A stretch of 64,000 nt of DNA from NCBI GenBank assembly GCA_015178975.1, contig WHVD01000017.1:372001-436000 (forward strand), read 5' to 3'. This document shows positions 32,687-44,728 of the stretch, piece after piece. How positions within the stretch are numbered: the first letter of the stretch is position 1; each line of letters begins with the position of its first letter. The DNA comes from Hysterangium stoloniferum. Taxonomy: Eukaryota > Basidiomycota > Agaricomycetes > Hysterangiales > Hysterangiaceae. The notes under the pieces were generated by a model that did no database searches, was not told the DNA's origin, and was given only the letters and a program-made list of their open reading frames with translations. The translations under genes and the position numbers were made by a program.

Positions 32687-34712
32687 TGTTATGACTGTGT
32701 TGTAACCCAAAGGTAACTGACAATGCTACCAGCTTAAAATACCAAATTATTGTTCACATCCTTGTATCAGCAACCATCAGTATACCTGTGAGGCATCAGC
32801 GTCATCTCATAATATTTTCTTAATTTTCTGTGAATTATTTAATATTTTTTCGAATTTATTGTATTTTTATTATATTTTTATTGTGAAATATAAGGCCTTA
32901 TTCCTTTTAACTTCACATAATAATAGCATATATGAGCTCATATAATGCTATTATATCTTATTTATTTTATTATAATTTTTAACTAATTATTTATATTTTA
33001 TTTACTTAGTTATTGCTTTTCGGCTTGCTGCAGCCTTGTTTGCGCATTTTCGGAGTCACGTGACCTATTAGATAAGCCTCCGGTGTCGGGATATCACACA
33101 AGTCACGGATGTGACTACTCGAGTCATTAATTGATTCCGCCGACTCATCGTTTGCTTCCGTCCCGGGACCGCGGCCTTGAACCTTCATGTTCAAGCCAAA
33201 GGTTGGAACCCTTGTCTCAGAGAGTGGAATCACATGGTAAATAAAGGGTAAAAAATAAGTAGAATATGAGGTCATTATGACCTAACTAATGACCTCATAA
33301 AATAAATAAATAGTTAAATATTTAGTTATCAAAATGTATATAAGGAGGGCAAGTTTCCAATAAAATCATCTATCACACACCATTTTACTGCACAGCTCAG
33401 AAGCTTATCTAATCATCCTAAGGACAATAATAGCCTTAGTCTGATACACTAACTGCAAGCACCTACACTTGCAGCATCTTGAATCTTTGTCAGCAACCCT
33501 TGAACTTAGCTAATCATCTAAGTTCCCCCAGCCTCACAGCTACCCTTTAGGCTTATTAATTACATAATAAACCTAATAAGTATCTAAGTATCCTTACTGA
33601 AATTCCCTGCCAATACTAGATTATTCAAGGCCCAGCCCTAAGTTTATTGAATTAATCAAGTACAAGCACTTAAATAATCCAATACAAATTATTTTCTCTA
33701 TTGATAAAATATTTAATACCTTGTTAAATATCTGCTAATAGTTACAAATAAGCATACAAGAATCCGAAGCTTTATATCAAGTCTCTGCTAAGTTACTGTG
33801 CATATACTCAGCTTCTAGCCCCTATTTTCAAGGAATAGTTCTTTTATTTGCTAAAAGAGTCATATATTGTTCTATTGAACCTTTCAATAATCAAAATAAG
33901 CATTGATTTGAGTTGTTTAAGCTTAATAGCGCAGCTCATTAATCTATCAGTATTTAAATTACTGGACCTTTGCTTGTTTTATTGTTGAAGCTCTGTGACA
34001 TTATAGCATACTGTATATTGAACTATCTAAGAGAATCCCCTGAATACATTACAATACCCGACACTGACATATACTTTCACGGTGATCAACACCACTGACA
34101 ACCCTGTCAAGTTATACTCATACTATCTGGTTATGCTTTGATATGTCCTTTTATCCTTTTGATAATCCATTTCACATGCCCATATATGTATATACATACT
34201 TGTACTGTAACTCATGGACTGTTTCCTTTTTCGTAGTTACCACCCTTGGTTGATCATGGCCTCCGACTTTATTGTAACCTTTCCATTCTTAGTCAAGTTT
34301 ATTTGTCACCATTGGACACTTCCACTTTTCCCTTCATTAGTATTTTGAGATACTGATAGCCCATATATAAACCCAGCTGTAATGTAGCTACAAAGCAATC
34401 AGAATATCAACTTAGATACACCTCTAGTTGCTGACTCCACTATCGGTTTACGACCTCTGCATTCCAACACCATCTGATTCCACAACCCACCCTACATTTA
34501 CGACTTCGACCTTGACTTCAATATTCATCACTTCAGTTTCCAACTGTTCGCATATGGCTCGGTTTCCGATTGCTGAGTATTACCTTATACATTTGAAATT
34601 TAAGGACATTTGATGGTACCTTTGCAAGGATGCAGCACATATGTAAGCTGAAGCCAAGTCCTTCCATTTGGTCCCTGTCAGTTCCTTGAACCTCCCATTC
34701 CAGTTCTTAACA
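32687..34712 (+). repeat. solo LTR A with ATAAC duplication, containing LTR F
   Basis: It begins TGTTATGACTGTGTTGTAAC, the CpG-depleted version of the family start at 54065, and ends CAGTTCTTAACA. ATAAC flanks both sides (32682-32686, 34713-34717). Without the inner LTR F it is about 750 bp, close to the 721-bp copy at 54065-54785. Confidence 0.9.
32787..34053 (+). repeat. solo LTR F with ATACC duplication
   Basis: 1,267 bp, TGTGAGGCATCAGCG...AATACATTACA, flanked by ATACC (32782-32786, 34054-34058). AT-rich, no ORF. TATATAAGGAGGGC at about 33338 looks like a TATA box. It is the only copy of this family in the window. Confidence 0.8.
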
Positions 34713-35051
34713 ATAACTGATCAACTTAATTTCCTAAAATAGTGAAAGTATTCTCAGAGATGCCTTAGCATAATAGCTTTTATATTCCCAAACATTACAT
34801 AATATTGATGGAAATTGGTGTCACAGTGAATATTTAAAAATAGCCAATCATTGGGACAGTTTTGGAACCCTATCTTTTCACAGATTTCACTATATAATAT
34901 TATATACTAGAGGCATCATAAAATTCCAAAACAAATCACATGATATATGTACATTCAATGTTCTAATTGATATGCGACAGTCCCAGTCACATTTCAACTA
35001 TCACTCTCATCATGAAAGCTATTTCTCCTCTCAAAAGAGATTAAGCCATCT

Positions 35052-35870
35052 TGTTACAACTGGAAATCCCACTGGACTCTGGGCACTAACTCATACACAC
35101 CTGTGCCCTATATGCACCAATTGTCAGTTTACCAGAATTCCCACCCAGACTCTGTATGTCAGACCTGTCCACATTCGACTTCATTATATCATGTATCAGT
35201 CACTGGAATACCTGCCGGACTCTGTCCCTGTCTATGTCCAACCTCATCCCATGCATCAGTCACTGGACCCTGCTCGGAAAACCCATCATCACTCTAACTG
35301 AGCCCCATTCCTGTTTTAGTCATTGACCTGTCACGATTTGGACTCCACTCCCACTCCATTTCCCATTATGGTTTATGATTTGTCACAATTTGGACTCCAC
35401 TCCATTCTGTCCTGTTCCTAACACCAATTTGGTGTTTACTATTCTCATTTTATGTTTTGCTAGTTCTGTTTCATTATTACTGGATTTGGTATGTCATTAA
35501 TTCCACGGTCTATATAGTCTGGCAGATGTTGTACATACAATCCAGTCAGAAAATCAGCTTAGATTCCCCCCAGTAATCTAATACCTTTTCCACTCTAAAC
35601 TCCTCCTTGAATTACACCGCTCTCACTAGTTGGAGCCCACAGGCTCTGATGCATCTATCTCTCAACCTCGACTCCCCGACCTCTCAACCCCTGACCTCCA
35701 ACCTATGACCTCCTGACCCATGAACCCTGCCCGGACTGCCCAGGTTTCCCGTCCACCCATTTGAAATTGGACAACACGATCTCACGAGGGTGCAGCCTAT
35801 AAGCTGAAGCCAAGTCCTACTGGATTTCATGCAGGTCTCTCCAGAAACCCACTGTGTACATATCCTAACA
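35052..35870 (+). repeat. LTR B: 5' LTR of gypsy-1
   Basis: 819 bp, TGTTACAACTGGAAATCC...CATATCCTAACA, preceded by CATCT. It pairs with 27522-28355 as the two LTRs of gypsy-1, now in inverted orientation because of the inversion. Confidence 0.8.
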
Positions 35871-35904
35871 GTATTTTCTAACTGAGACTTGCAGATTGTT
35901 CAAT

Positions 35905-37950
35905 ATGCCACCAAGAAGAAAAGTGCACGCACAGGCATCATTACCTGGACTGACTGTCGACTCTCCATTCCCTGTTAACTTTGTATACCAGCTAGACACT
36001 CGTGAACCAGCTGGAAGCCATGGAAGAAGCCCGTATCAAAGAAGTCCCAGAAAACCAGGATGAATCCGAGAACAAGGATGAGTCCGTGGCCCCCGACAAG
36101 GGCAAAGGTGTCGAAAATCCTCTGTTTAACGATTGACCACCACTTTTGGATCTCACCTCGGAGTATTTAGCAATCACCTTGGAAAGGTTGATGAATCATA
36201 TGCTTGGAGAAGGGAAAAAAAACGATCCAGAACCCCCACAGTCAAAAGTCAATGCTCCGGAACCCTTCACAGGTTCCAACCCAAATAAACTCTCTACTTT
36301 CCTCATGCAATGTCACTTCAATTTCCATGATTGATCCGCCGCTTTCTCCACGGACTCCCAAAAAGTCAACTATGCACTTTCATACTTGTCGGGATCCACA
36401 TTGAAATGGTTGGAACTGGCTTTTAATGGACTTTCCGAGGAAGAGCCGCTTTGGCTTGAAGATTGGGATGCTTTTGTTGAGGAGCTTGAAACCAACTTTG
36501 GCCCGTATGACCCAACAGGAGAAGCTGAGAACAGTCTCACAAATCTTTGTATGAAGGACATGCAGGGCATCACAGACTACATCATCCAATTCAACAACCT
36601 TGCAGCTCGTTGTCAGTGGGGCGATCCCACTCTCTGCCACCAATTCTACACCAGTCTGCCATCCCGCCTTAAAGATGAAGTCTCGAAAGGAGAAGATGGC
36701 AAATGAAAAACTCTGTCCCGTATGCGCCTCAAGGCTCAAAATGTGGACACACGCTATTGGGAACTGTCATGTAACAGGTAGATTTGATATCAATTACTCA
36801 AGCTGCTAACTAAATTGTCATGTTACAGTCCATTCATTTGGTTTTTATTCTCTCATCAGACAAAGTCAATTGTTATGATGCACGTATTCAACATACAAAC
36901 ATCACCAGGTATCTGAGCTATTAATGTTTGATACATGTAGTTAGGATACCTGTTTGTGAATGGACAGTAAAGATTCAAAATGCATATCATTTCTTAGCTA
37001 AAATTAATCTGAAATAATCGTAACAATCATGTGCAGCCACACTATATTTCGATCATGTGTAGTTATTATGTAGCAACCGTAGTTTGTATGCAGTAATGCG
37101 CAGTTGCGCAGCACCATACCTATGTATTTAAACAGCTGAGCTGGATCATGAAAATATAGCCTTTTGAACCCCCTAAACTAGAAAACTTTGTCACATTTGC
37201 ATTTGTGCATCTTATTCCACCTGTTCCAGGTTTACAGGATATTACCTTTCTCAGGTTAACGAGAATCACTCTTATCACTAACATGACTTATCTTAGTTAC
37301 GCACTCTGAACGAAAGCTATTCATTTGTTTTCCGATATTTCATTTTATCTTTAACTACTATTAAACAAGAACCCTAAACTAATAGTCTATTGACACACTC
37401 AGCCCTTTCATACACAACAAGTTGATGTCTTTAAGTTACTGCTAAGTACCTAAGGACTCTCAGCCTAAGAGATACATCACAGGAACATTGCGCGGAAGTT
37501 GCCCGTGAGACCTCTGTGGACAAAGTAAACAAGTCCACAGCCAATAAAACCAACAACAACACTTCATCAACCAGCAACCAGAACTCCACGCAATCTGACA
37601 AGAAGAACAATAAAAAGTCTTCTAACAACAACAACAACAACAAAGGTCAACAGTCTGGCAAGCAAACCAGAAAACCTGACCTCACAGGCAAGCTTGGACC
37701 CGATGGCAAATTGACCCCACAGGAAAGACAACATTGTATAGACAATAACCACTGTCTCTTGTGTGGGAAACCCAGTCATTGAGTCCCAGAATGTCCACTG
37801 GCAAAAGCAATCTCTTCAAAGGGTCAAACAGCCAAGGCCTCCATGGAAACCCCGTCAAAGGACAAACTGGCTTCTGACTCGAAAAAAGAGTCAGCAACCC
37901 CACAGACTCCATGTGGGTTGGGGGTTGCATTGCCTCTCCACGCATTCAAG
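35905..37950 (+). pseudogene. gypsy-1 Gag (Ty3 chromovirus), split by solo LTR D
   Basis: Start MPPRRKVHAQ at 35905. The conserved capsid segment (about 36146-36706) has FTGSNPNKLSTFLMQC, NYALSYLSGSTLKWL and a tail FYTSLPSRLKDEVSK. After LTR D (36765-37481) the frame continues with an Asn/Ser/Lys-rich linker and a zinc knuckle CLLCGKPSH-TGA-VPEC at about 37757-37800. That TGA and the one after NFHD (36332-36334) fit CGA. Several frameshifts occur in the first 240 bp. It forms the particle; now dead. Confidence 0.85.
36765..37481 (+). repeat. solo LTR D with GGAAC duplication
   Basis: 717 bp, TGTCATGTAACAGG...GATACATCACA, flanked by GGAAC (36760-36764, 37482-37486). Removing it restores the Gag frame TATTGGGAACATTGCGC. 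Single copy in the window. Confidence 0.9.
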
Positions 37951-37989
37951 AGTTTACCTGTCTCAATGCATCTGCTCTTTCACATTCTG

Positions 37990-40745
37990 ATTCATTTTTT
38001 ATTAAACTTATGTCTAATATGCTTCCGAAATTTGTTTTCTCAGCTCTTATAGATTCCAGCTCAACTCATTGTTTTCTAGATACAAAATTCATGAAAACAT
38101 TTGTTGTCAACTTATCCGATAAATCCCGTCAGCCTCCGTCTCTTTTATGGCACAAGTAATTCAGTTGTTACCCAAGCTTGTGATTTACCCATCTGTTTCC
38201 TGTGTGGAACATCCCATTTGGTCACTTGGTGATGCCCTTTGGACTCACCAATGCTCCATCTGTTTTTCAGTGTTTTATCAACAACATTTTCTCCAACATG
38301 CTCGATGTATGCATCATTGTTTACTTGGACAACATTCTTATCTACTCCAATAATCCCACAGAACACAACAAACAAGTCTGTGAAGTTCTCCGGAGACTCA
38401 GACAACATGGTTTATTCGCGAATGGGAAAAAATGTACTTTTGACACAGACTCCGTGGAATACCTGGGCTTCATAATGGGACCTGATGGACTCTGCATGGA
38501 TGAAACTAAAGTGCAAGTCATCAAAGATTGGCCAGAAACCTGAAACATTAAAGATATACAATCCTTTCTCAGCTTTGCCAATTTTTACTGACAGTTTATC
38601 TGTAGATATTCTGACATCACAGTTCCCCTTACCCATCTTACGCATAAGGATACTCCGTGGAATTTTAATGATAAGTGTCAAAAAGCTTTCAATCTTTTAA
38701 AAAATTCTTTTTCTTCAGCTCCTATTCTGTCGCATTGGAAACCGGACTTCCTGCTCATTGTCGAAATGTATGCCTCGGACTATGCACTTGGAGCCATTCT
38801 GTCTATCCAGGACTCTGATGGAGAAGTCCACCCTGTGGCTTTTCTGTCCCAGACTTTCACCAGAGCAGAGCTCAATTACAATGTTCAGGATAAGGAACTC
38901 CTGGCAATTTTTTCAGCTTTCAAAATGTGGCGACACTATTTGGAAGGCTCGGGAACTCTGATTGACATTGTAACAGATCACAAAAACCTGGAATACTTTT
39001 CTACTACAAAACATTTGACCTGCCGGCAGGCCTGCTGGTCTGAATATCTATCTGCCTTCAATATGATTATCCGCTTTCGACCTTGGCAGCAAACCTGACA
39101 CTTTAACTAGATGATGGGACATCTATCCTAAAGAGGGGAGCAACGACTATGCCACGGTAAACCCACACAACCTGAAACCCATTTTCACAAATCAGCAGCT
39201 TACCACATCAGTCTGCACAACTTTCCTCATCAATCCCATTGTCTGTGGAATTATCATTATGGATATTGAGAAGTTACATCAAGATATTCTATCAGCAATT
39301 CCACTAGACCCGATAACTAAAGCACACCTTGATAATCCTGTGGACCCGATCAACCCTGGTGGTCTCTTGATCAGCATGGTTTCATTAGACTTGACGATTG
39401 TATCTATGTACTGGACTCTGACAGACTCTGCCTCAGGATCCTTCAATACAAACATGATCATCCACTCTCAGGACATTTCAGGTACAACAAAACTCTATTG
39501 TTAATAAGAAGAGAATACACTTGGCCCAGACTCCGTGGATTCATTAAGCACTATTGTAAATCTTGCACTACTTGTCCCCACTCGAATTCTCAGTGACACA
39601 AGCCATATGGCCTTTTGAAACAACTTCCAGTACCAGAACACCCATGGAATTCTATTTCTATGGATTTCATTGAACACCTACTAGACTCCAAAGGCTTTTC
39701 TGCCATTCTAGTCATTGTTGACAGATTCTCAAAACAAGGTATATTCATCCCTACATATGATACAGTTATGTCTGTGCAGTTAGTGGAACTTTTTATTATC
39801 CACATATTTTCCAAGCATGGAGTTCCATCCTATGTAACCTCTGACCGAGGATCAGAGTTTGTATCTCACTTCTTTAGGTCCCTTGGAAAATCCTTGGACA
39901 TGAAATTACATTTCACATCTGGACATCACCCGGAAGGCGACGGACAAACCAAACATGTCAATCAGACATTGGAACAATATCTCTGTGTATATTGCAATTA
40001 TCAACAGGACAATTGGAAATCCTTGTTACCACTTGCAGAATTTGCTTACAACAATGCACCCTCAGCCACAACTGGCATCTCCCCATTCTTTGCAAATAAA
40101 GGATATAATCCAAATATTACAGTACATCCAGAACAAAATCTTGCCTCTGCCTGTGCTCAAGAGTTCACTATGGACCTCCACAAGCTCCACGAGGAACTCC
40201 AGACTGCAATAAAGTCCACCCAAGAGCAATACCAACATTCAGTGGACAAACACCAGATAGATCCTGCCACCCAACTTCAAGATTGGCAACCGTGTTTTTG
40301 TCAAAGCCCAATTCTTCTGGACTACCCATCCATCAAAAAAGCTTGCTGAAAATATTTAGGTCCTTTTGAAATTATCACACAAGTAGGTTCAGTTTCTTGG
40401 ACCCTATGGCTTCCAGATAGCATGCGTGCGGTACACCCAGTATTTCATGTTTCTATGTTAGATCCTTGTATTGCTAACACTATCCCAGATCATGTGCAAT
40501 CTCTGCCTCCTCTGGTCGTTATTGATGGAGAACCTGAGTTTGAAATCTCACAAATTTTGGATTCAAAAATTGACAAGTGTCAATGCACTTGTAAACTGCT
40601 TTACTTGGTCAAGTGGGCAGGTTACGAGGGCACCGATGAAGAAACCTCATGGATTTTGGCCACGAAACTAGGTAATGCCATGGAAATTGTTACTGACTTT
40701 CATACAGCTTACCCACTCAAACCCAGACCACTATTGTCTCTCTGA
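37990..40745 (+). pseudogene. gypsy-1 Pol: protease, RT, RNase H, integrase, chromodomain
   Basis: Protease relic at 38010-38158 (FSALIDSSSTHCFLD). The N-terminal third of RT is deleted; RT resumes at about 38202 with FGHLVMPFGLTNAPSVFQ and YLDNILIYS (YLDD in active enzymes). Thumb and connection at 38350-38580. RNase H at 38766-39098 (DYALGAILS, VTDHKNLEYF). Integrase zinc region at about 39450-39590; core at 39615-40349 with SMDFIEHLLD, SDRGSEFVSHF and HPEGDGQTKHVNQTLEQY, so the D-D-E is intact. The C-terminus at 40422-40745 has YLVKWAGYEGTDEETSWI, a chromodomain. The order and chromodomain define a Ty3 chromovirus. Many TGA stops lie at expected Arg codons. Confidence 0.92.
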
Positions 40746-40939
40746 CCACACTCCATGGACCGCGTGTTACATTTGGACTCATTTTCATACTCCCCGTCAC
40801 CCTATGTATGTATGTCTCTCTTTGCTTTTACAGGTTCTGACATGTCTTTCAAGTCCTTAAGCAGATTTCCTGCAGACTTTGATTCTTATGTTTTTTCACA
40901 CTTTACTTTTATGTTCAAAATTATTAAACTTTTATTATA

Positions 40940-41149
40940 TTATTCATCTACATTGATGGGGCTGTGTTTTCTCCCTGCCTCATTCATCTCCTCAGGGAGC
41001 TCCACTACCTCTGCAGGCACCCCATCCTCATCTGACCCAGCATCCTTAGAACTCCTGACTTGCAGCTCCTCATATCCATAGTTGCCAAACTCCGCCAGGA
41101 ATTTCCAAAACTCTGAGCAGAGCCCACGGAGATCGGTCACCATCACCAC
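40940..41149 (-). pseudogene. antisense gene of gypsy-1, exon 4 (C-terminus)
   Basis: Minus-strand exon: acceptor CCTCCAG (41156-41150) then GTG GTG ATG GTG ACC, reading RGLCSEFWKFLAEFGNYGY and an acidic tail SDEDGVPAEVVELPEEM, ending SPINVDE at a stop. It joins in phase 0 to exon 3 at 30745 (donor GTATCT) once the inversion is undone. It lies about 195 bp past the chromodomain stop, tail to tail with pol. Confidence 0.65.
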
Positions 41150-41164
41150 CTGGAGGATGATTGG

Positions 41165-41243
41165 AGGGCCAATCAGAGAAATGAGAGTGATGATGGGTCA
41201 AAGAGAGTAGGGGAAGGAAGTGGGAATGTAAATGAGACTAAAT
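41165..41243 (-). repeat. LTR C fragment beyond the inversion breakpoint
   Basis: The complement begins TTTAGTCTCATTTACATTCC and resembles 24540-24620 (TTTAGTCTCCCTGCC...). It continues at 44387-44500 and 46420 to about 46495 after Tc insertions. Confidence 0.5.
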
Positions 41244-41844
41244 AGGGGACAAAACTGTCCCAATGTTTTGATAATTCCCATTAAATATTGTAAAACTGAT
41301 CACATAAATTTCCTAAAATGGTGAAAATATTCTAGCAGATGCCCTAGCATACTAACTTTCATATTTCTGAGTATTATATAATATTGATGGAAATTGGTGT
41401 CACAGTGAATGTTTAAAAATAACCAATCATTGGGACAATTTTGTCCCCTGCTCTTTCACTGATTTCATTTTATCATATTATCCACTAGAGAAACAGAAAA
41501 ATTCCAAAAGAAATCATGTGACATATATTCAATGTTCTAATTGATATGTGACTGTGACAGTCATGCTTCAACTATCACTCTGATCATGAAAGCTATTTCT
41601 CCTCTCAAAAGAGAACAAGCCATCTCTCTCCTCCAAAATGCACTCTTCAATAGAAATGTGGCTTCTATCACAGGTGTTAGCAAGTCTACTGATAGAAGAT
41701 GGACATAGACAAAGAAAACCTGAAAGGAGGATGTCCTTCCAAGCTTTCTCCTACTGACCAGGCCACACACTTCATCAATTCCATCAATGAATCCCATGTC
41801 TCATCCAAACAGTCAGGAGGACCTTGAAACAGCATGGTTTAAGG

Positions 41845-41990
41845 TCGTAAGTCGGGGGTCGTGGGTTGTAAGTCGGAGGTCGTGGGTTGTAAGTTGGAGG
41901 TCGTGGGTTGTAAGTTGGAGGTCGTGGGTTGTAAGTTGGAGGTCGTGGGTTGTAAGTTGGAGGTCGTGGGTTGTGAGTTGAGATAGTTGA
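41845..41990. repeat. 21-bp minisatellite inside LTR B
   Basis: About seven copies of AAGTTGGAGGTCGTGGGTTGT. Shorter versions occur in other LTR B copies (27660-27720, 47700-47765). Because 21 is divisible by three it makes a chance repetitive frame (NPRPPTY) on the minus strand. Confidence 0.85.
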
Positions 41991-42423
41991 GAGAGATAGA
42001 TGTGCCGGAGCCCGTGGGCTCCGACTAGTGAAAGCGATGTGAATCAAGCAAGGGTTTAGAGCGGAAAATGTTATTAGATTACTGGGGGGAATCTAAGCTA
42101 ATTTTCTGACTGGATTGTATGTGCAACATCTGCCAGTTTATATAGACCATGGAGTGAATGACATATCAAATCCAGTAATGACGAAATGAAACTAACAAAA
42201 CATGAAACAGGAATAGTAAACACCAAATTGGTGTTAGGAATGGGACGGAACGGAGCGGAGTCCGAATCGTGACAAAGCATAACCCATAACGGGAAATGGA
42301 GTGGGAGCAGAGTCCTAAATCGTGACAGGTCATTTGACTAAAACGGGAACAGGGCTTGATTAGAGCAGTGATGGGATTCTGAGCAGGGTCCAGTGACTGA
42401 TGCGTGGGATGAAGACAGACATA

Positions 42424-43043
42424 GGAGGATAACCGAAAACTTTAAAAGTTGTTTATCCACTAAAGTATATATATTTATATTGTTTGTTGTAAAATTATTA
42501 TTTAATCAAATTCAGCCTATCAGATAATATTCTGGAGAATAAGGAAATATTAATATTTATCTTGTATCTGACAAAAGTTAGTCAAACAAACATATATAGA
42601 TTATCCTTTTGGGGATAAATTCCACAACATGGATTGGTTGGCCAGATAGTTCTGGTTAACTTTCTAAACCAAATAAATTTAAATTATATGAACTACATTT
42701 GAAAGTTTGTATAATATACAAGAGAATGCATCTCATCCCAAGGATTAAGTCATAACCCAAATAATTTTGGTTAACTATAATGTTTGTGGACATTTTAAAA
42801 GTCATGGAGATACTAGAGAATGTATTTTATCCCAAAGATTAGGTAACAACCCAGATAATCTTGTATAACCATGACATTTGTGCATATTTTAAGGGAATGT
42901 ACAAGTCTTAAAGATGAAATTTTGGGTTAATGAAATATAAATTTCTAAAACATGTAGTCATAGCCAAGAGAAATAGTCTCACTTAAAAATATGAGGAGTT
43001 TTTCATAAAATTTCGTGTATTCAATGAATTGTGACTATCCTCC
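42424..43043 (-). mobile_element. MITE-2 copy b with ATA duplication
   Basis: 620 bp, GGAGGATAACCGAAAACTTT...GTGACTATCCTCC, flanked by ATA (42421-42423, 43044-43046). The host LTR B sequence GACATAGACAGAG is restored by removal. No ORF. Short inverted ends and a 3-bp duplication fit PIF/Harbinger-type MITEs, by inference. Confidence 0.75.
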
Positions 43044-43228
43044 ATAGACAGAGACAGAATCCGGGGGAAGTCCGGTGACTGATATGTGTCGTAATGACGT
43101 CGAACGTAACAAGTCTTGATGTAACGGAGTCCGGGCGGGAAATCCTATAAATAGACAATTGGTGCTTGTAGCGCATGGGGGTGTACAGGTTAGTGCCCGG
43201 AGTCCGGCGGGATTGTCCGGTCGTAACA

Positions 43229-43617
43229 GGAGCACCATTTCCTCTTATTGAAGTCCCTGAGTCCACAGTCCAACCCCATGCCTTTTGTCACTTTCCCTCT
43301 CCTTGTGGATATCAACTACTCTGGCTAATACATGTCTCTGAGGAGTAGGTGACTAACTTCAGGAGCTTGTAGCATTAGTGTTCCATTGTGGGAAGGACCC
43401 CTGTTCTGTATTAGGTAGAGGTAACTATTTTTAGACTACTGGGTGCCTATGGGTCACACCTTGCAGGGGAAATTCTTTAGACTGTTTCTCTTCAGATTCC
43501 CTCCTGCTAAGGTGAGTTACATATTTAGTTGTTTGTATATATAGCAGTTCTAATATAACTTCAGATTCCCTCCTGCTAGTCTAGTGTGAATACTAGGTAG
43601 TAGGGGTTGCCCTTACA
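43229..43617 (-). repeat. R2 LTR-like repeat, copy 2
   Basis: Parallels 22315-22635 and ends GGGGTTGCCCTTACA. It abuts LTR B at 43228 and the TcB transposase at 43618. Confidence 0.6.
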
Positions 43618-44728
43618 ATATGTGTGGAAGAAAGCTGGAGAACCACTTTCTAATAGGACAACCCAACCTACAGTCAAGTATGGAGGTGGAAATATCATGG
43701 TATGGGGCTGTATGGGTTGGAATGGAGTGGGAATGTTTGCAGAGATTGAAGGAAGGAAGGATTCTGCACAATATGTGGAGATCCTGGCTCAGCATTTGTC
43801 CCAGAGCATTGAGGATTTGGAGATTCCAGGAGGTGAGGCCATTTTCCAGCAGGATAATGACATCCTAAACACACATCCAAGATGCCACAAAAATGGTTTT
43901 CTGAAAATCATATTCAGGTGTTAGACTGGCCAGCACAGTCTCCTGACCTGAATCCCATAGAAAATCTTTGGTTCCACTTGAAGAAACAGCTCCAGAAATA
44001 TCCTTCACCACCAAAGGGAGTTTAGGAGTTATGGGAGAGGGTGGAAGTGGAATGGCCAAAGATTGAGCCTCAGGAGTGTCAGAAACTTATAGAAAGTATT
44101 CCAAGAAGACTAGCTGCTATAATACAGGCCAATATGTACAAAGTACTAGAATAACAAGATATCTGATTCAAAAAGAGCAGGGGACAAAACTGTTGCAATG
44201 ATTGGTTATTATTAAATATTCACTATGACACCAATTTCCATCAATATTGTGTAATACTTGGGGATATGAAAGTTAGTGTGGTAAGGCACCTGCTAGAATA
44301 TCTTCACCATTTTAGGAAATTTATGTAATCAGTTATACAACATTTAATGGGAATTATCAAAACATTGGGACAGTTTTGTCCCCTACTATACCTACTGTAT
44401 ACTAAAAGGTGTGAGGTGGCAAATGAGATATATACATGAAAATGGTGATGGGGGAGTGAGTGGAGCAGAGATGGGACAGAAGGCTAATGGGGTACTGATA
44501 CAGTGGGTCAAAAAACTGCCTCAATGTTTGTGCATTTTAGAAAGATTGATATTGTGTGAAGGAATCACATCAGAAAAAATTCTGAAGCATTCACATGATA
44601 TACTAGAACATGTTGGCTATCTACTAACTTAAGAAATCATATGATTCCAATCAAAACTCATTGCTCAATAAATCAAGTAAAATAATCACTCATTGGGGCA
44701 GTTTTTTGACCCTCTATTATTTTACAAT

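Larger units (their letters stand above)
32630..35051 (+). mobile_element. TcB-L: left half of TcB, with nested LTRs
   Basis: TIR CAATGGGTGACAAAGCTGTC starts after TA (32628-32629). It is interrupted at 32687-34712 by LTR A, resumes GATCAACTTAATTTCC, and contains the transposase start MKAISPLKRD at 35013. It stops at CATCT (35047-35051), where the gypsy-1 5' LTR begins. Confidence 0.8.
41839..43228 (-). repeat. LTR B copy with expanded minisatellite, split by MITE-2
   Basis: It ends TCCGGTCGTAACA (minus-strand start). The minus-strand 3' end is lost and replaced by a 21-bp repeat array (41845-41990). Body 42000-42420 and 43047-43228 matches the complement of 47078-47916. Confidence 0.75.
41584..44154 (+). 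pseudogene. Tc1 transposase (TcB copy 3), split by nested LTRs
   Basis: N-terminal part 41584-41838 (MKAISPLKREQAISLLQNAL, VASITGVSKST, with a deletion in the second helix-turn-helix). C-terminal part 43618-44154 (QYVWKKAGEPLSNRTTQP, MVWGCMGWNGVG, IFQQDND with a frameshift, then DLNPIENLW). The first-Asp segment is missing. Non-functional. Confidence 0.8.
41245..44386 (+). mobile_element. TcB copy 3, with nested LTR B, R2 and MITE-2
   Basis: TIR GGGGACAAAACTGTCCCAAT at the left and its inverse at the right (about 44359-44382). About 1.3 kb of Tc1 sequence; the rest is nested insertions at 41839-43617. Confidence 0.8.

Noticed and set aside
26298..35051. TcB-R and TcB-L as two independent TcB insertions
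   Set aside because: They end at the same codon with the same CATCT duplication and share the same TA in LTR C, which is better explained as one element split by gypsy-1 and an inversion.
41784..42047. Minus-strand frame encoding repeated NPRPPTY units, like a structural repeat protein
   Set aside because: It is the 21-bp minisatellite of LTR B read in frame; it has no start context or conservation outside the array.
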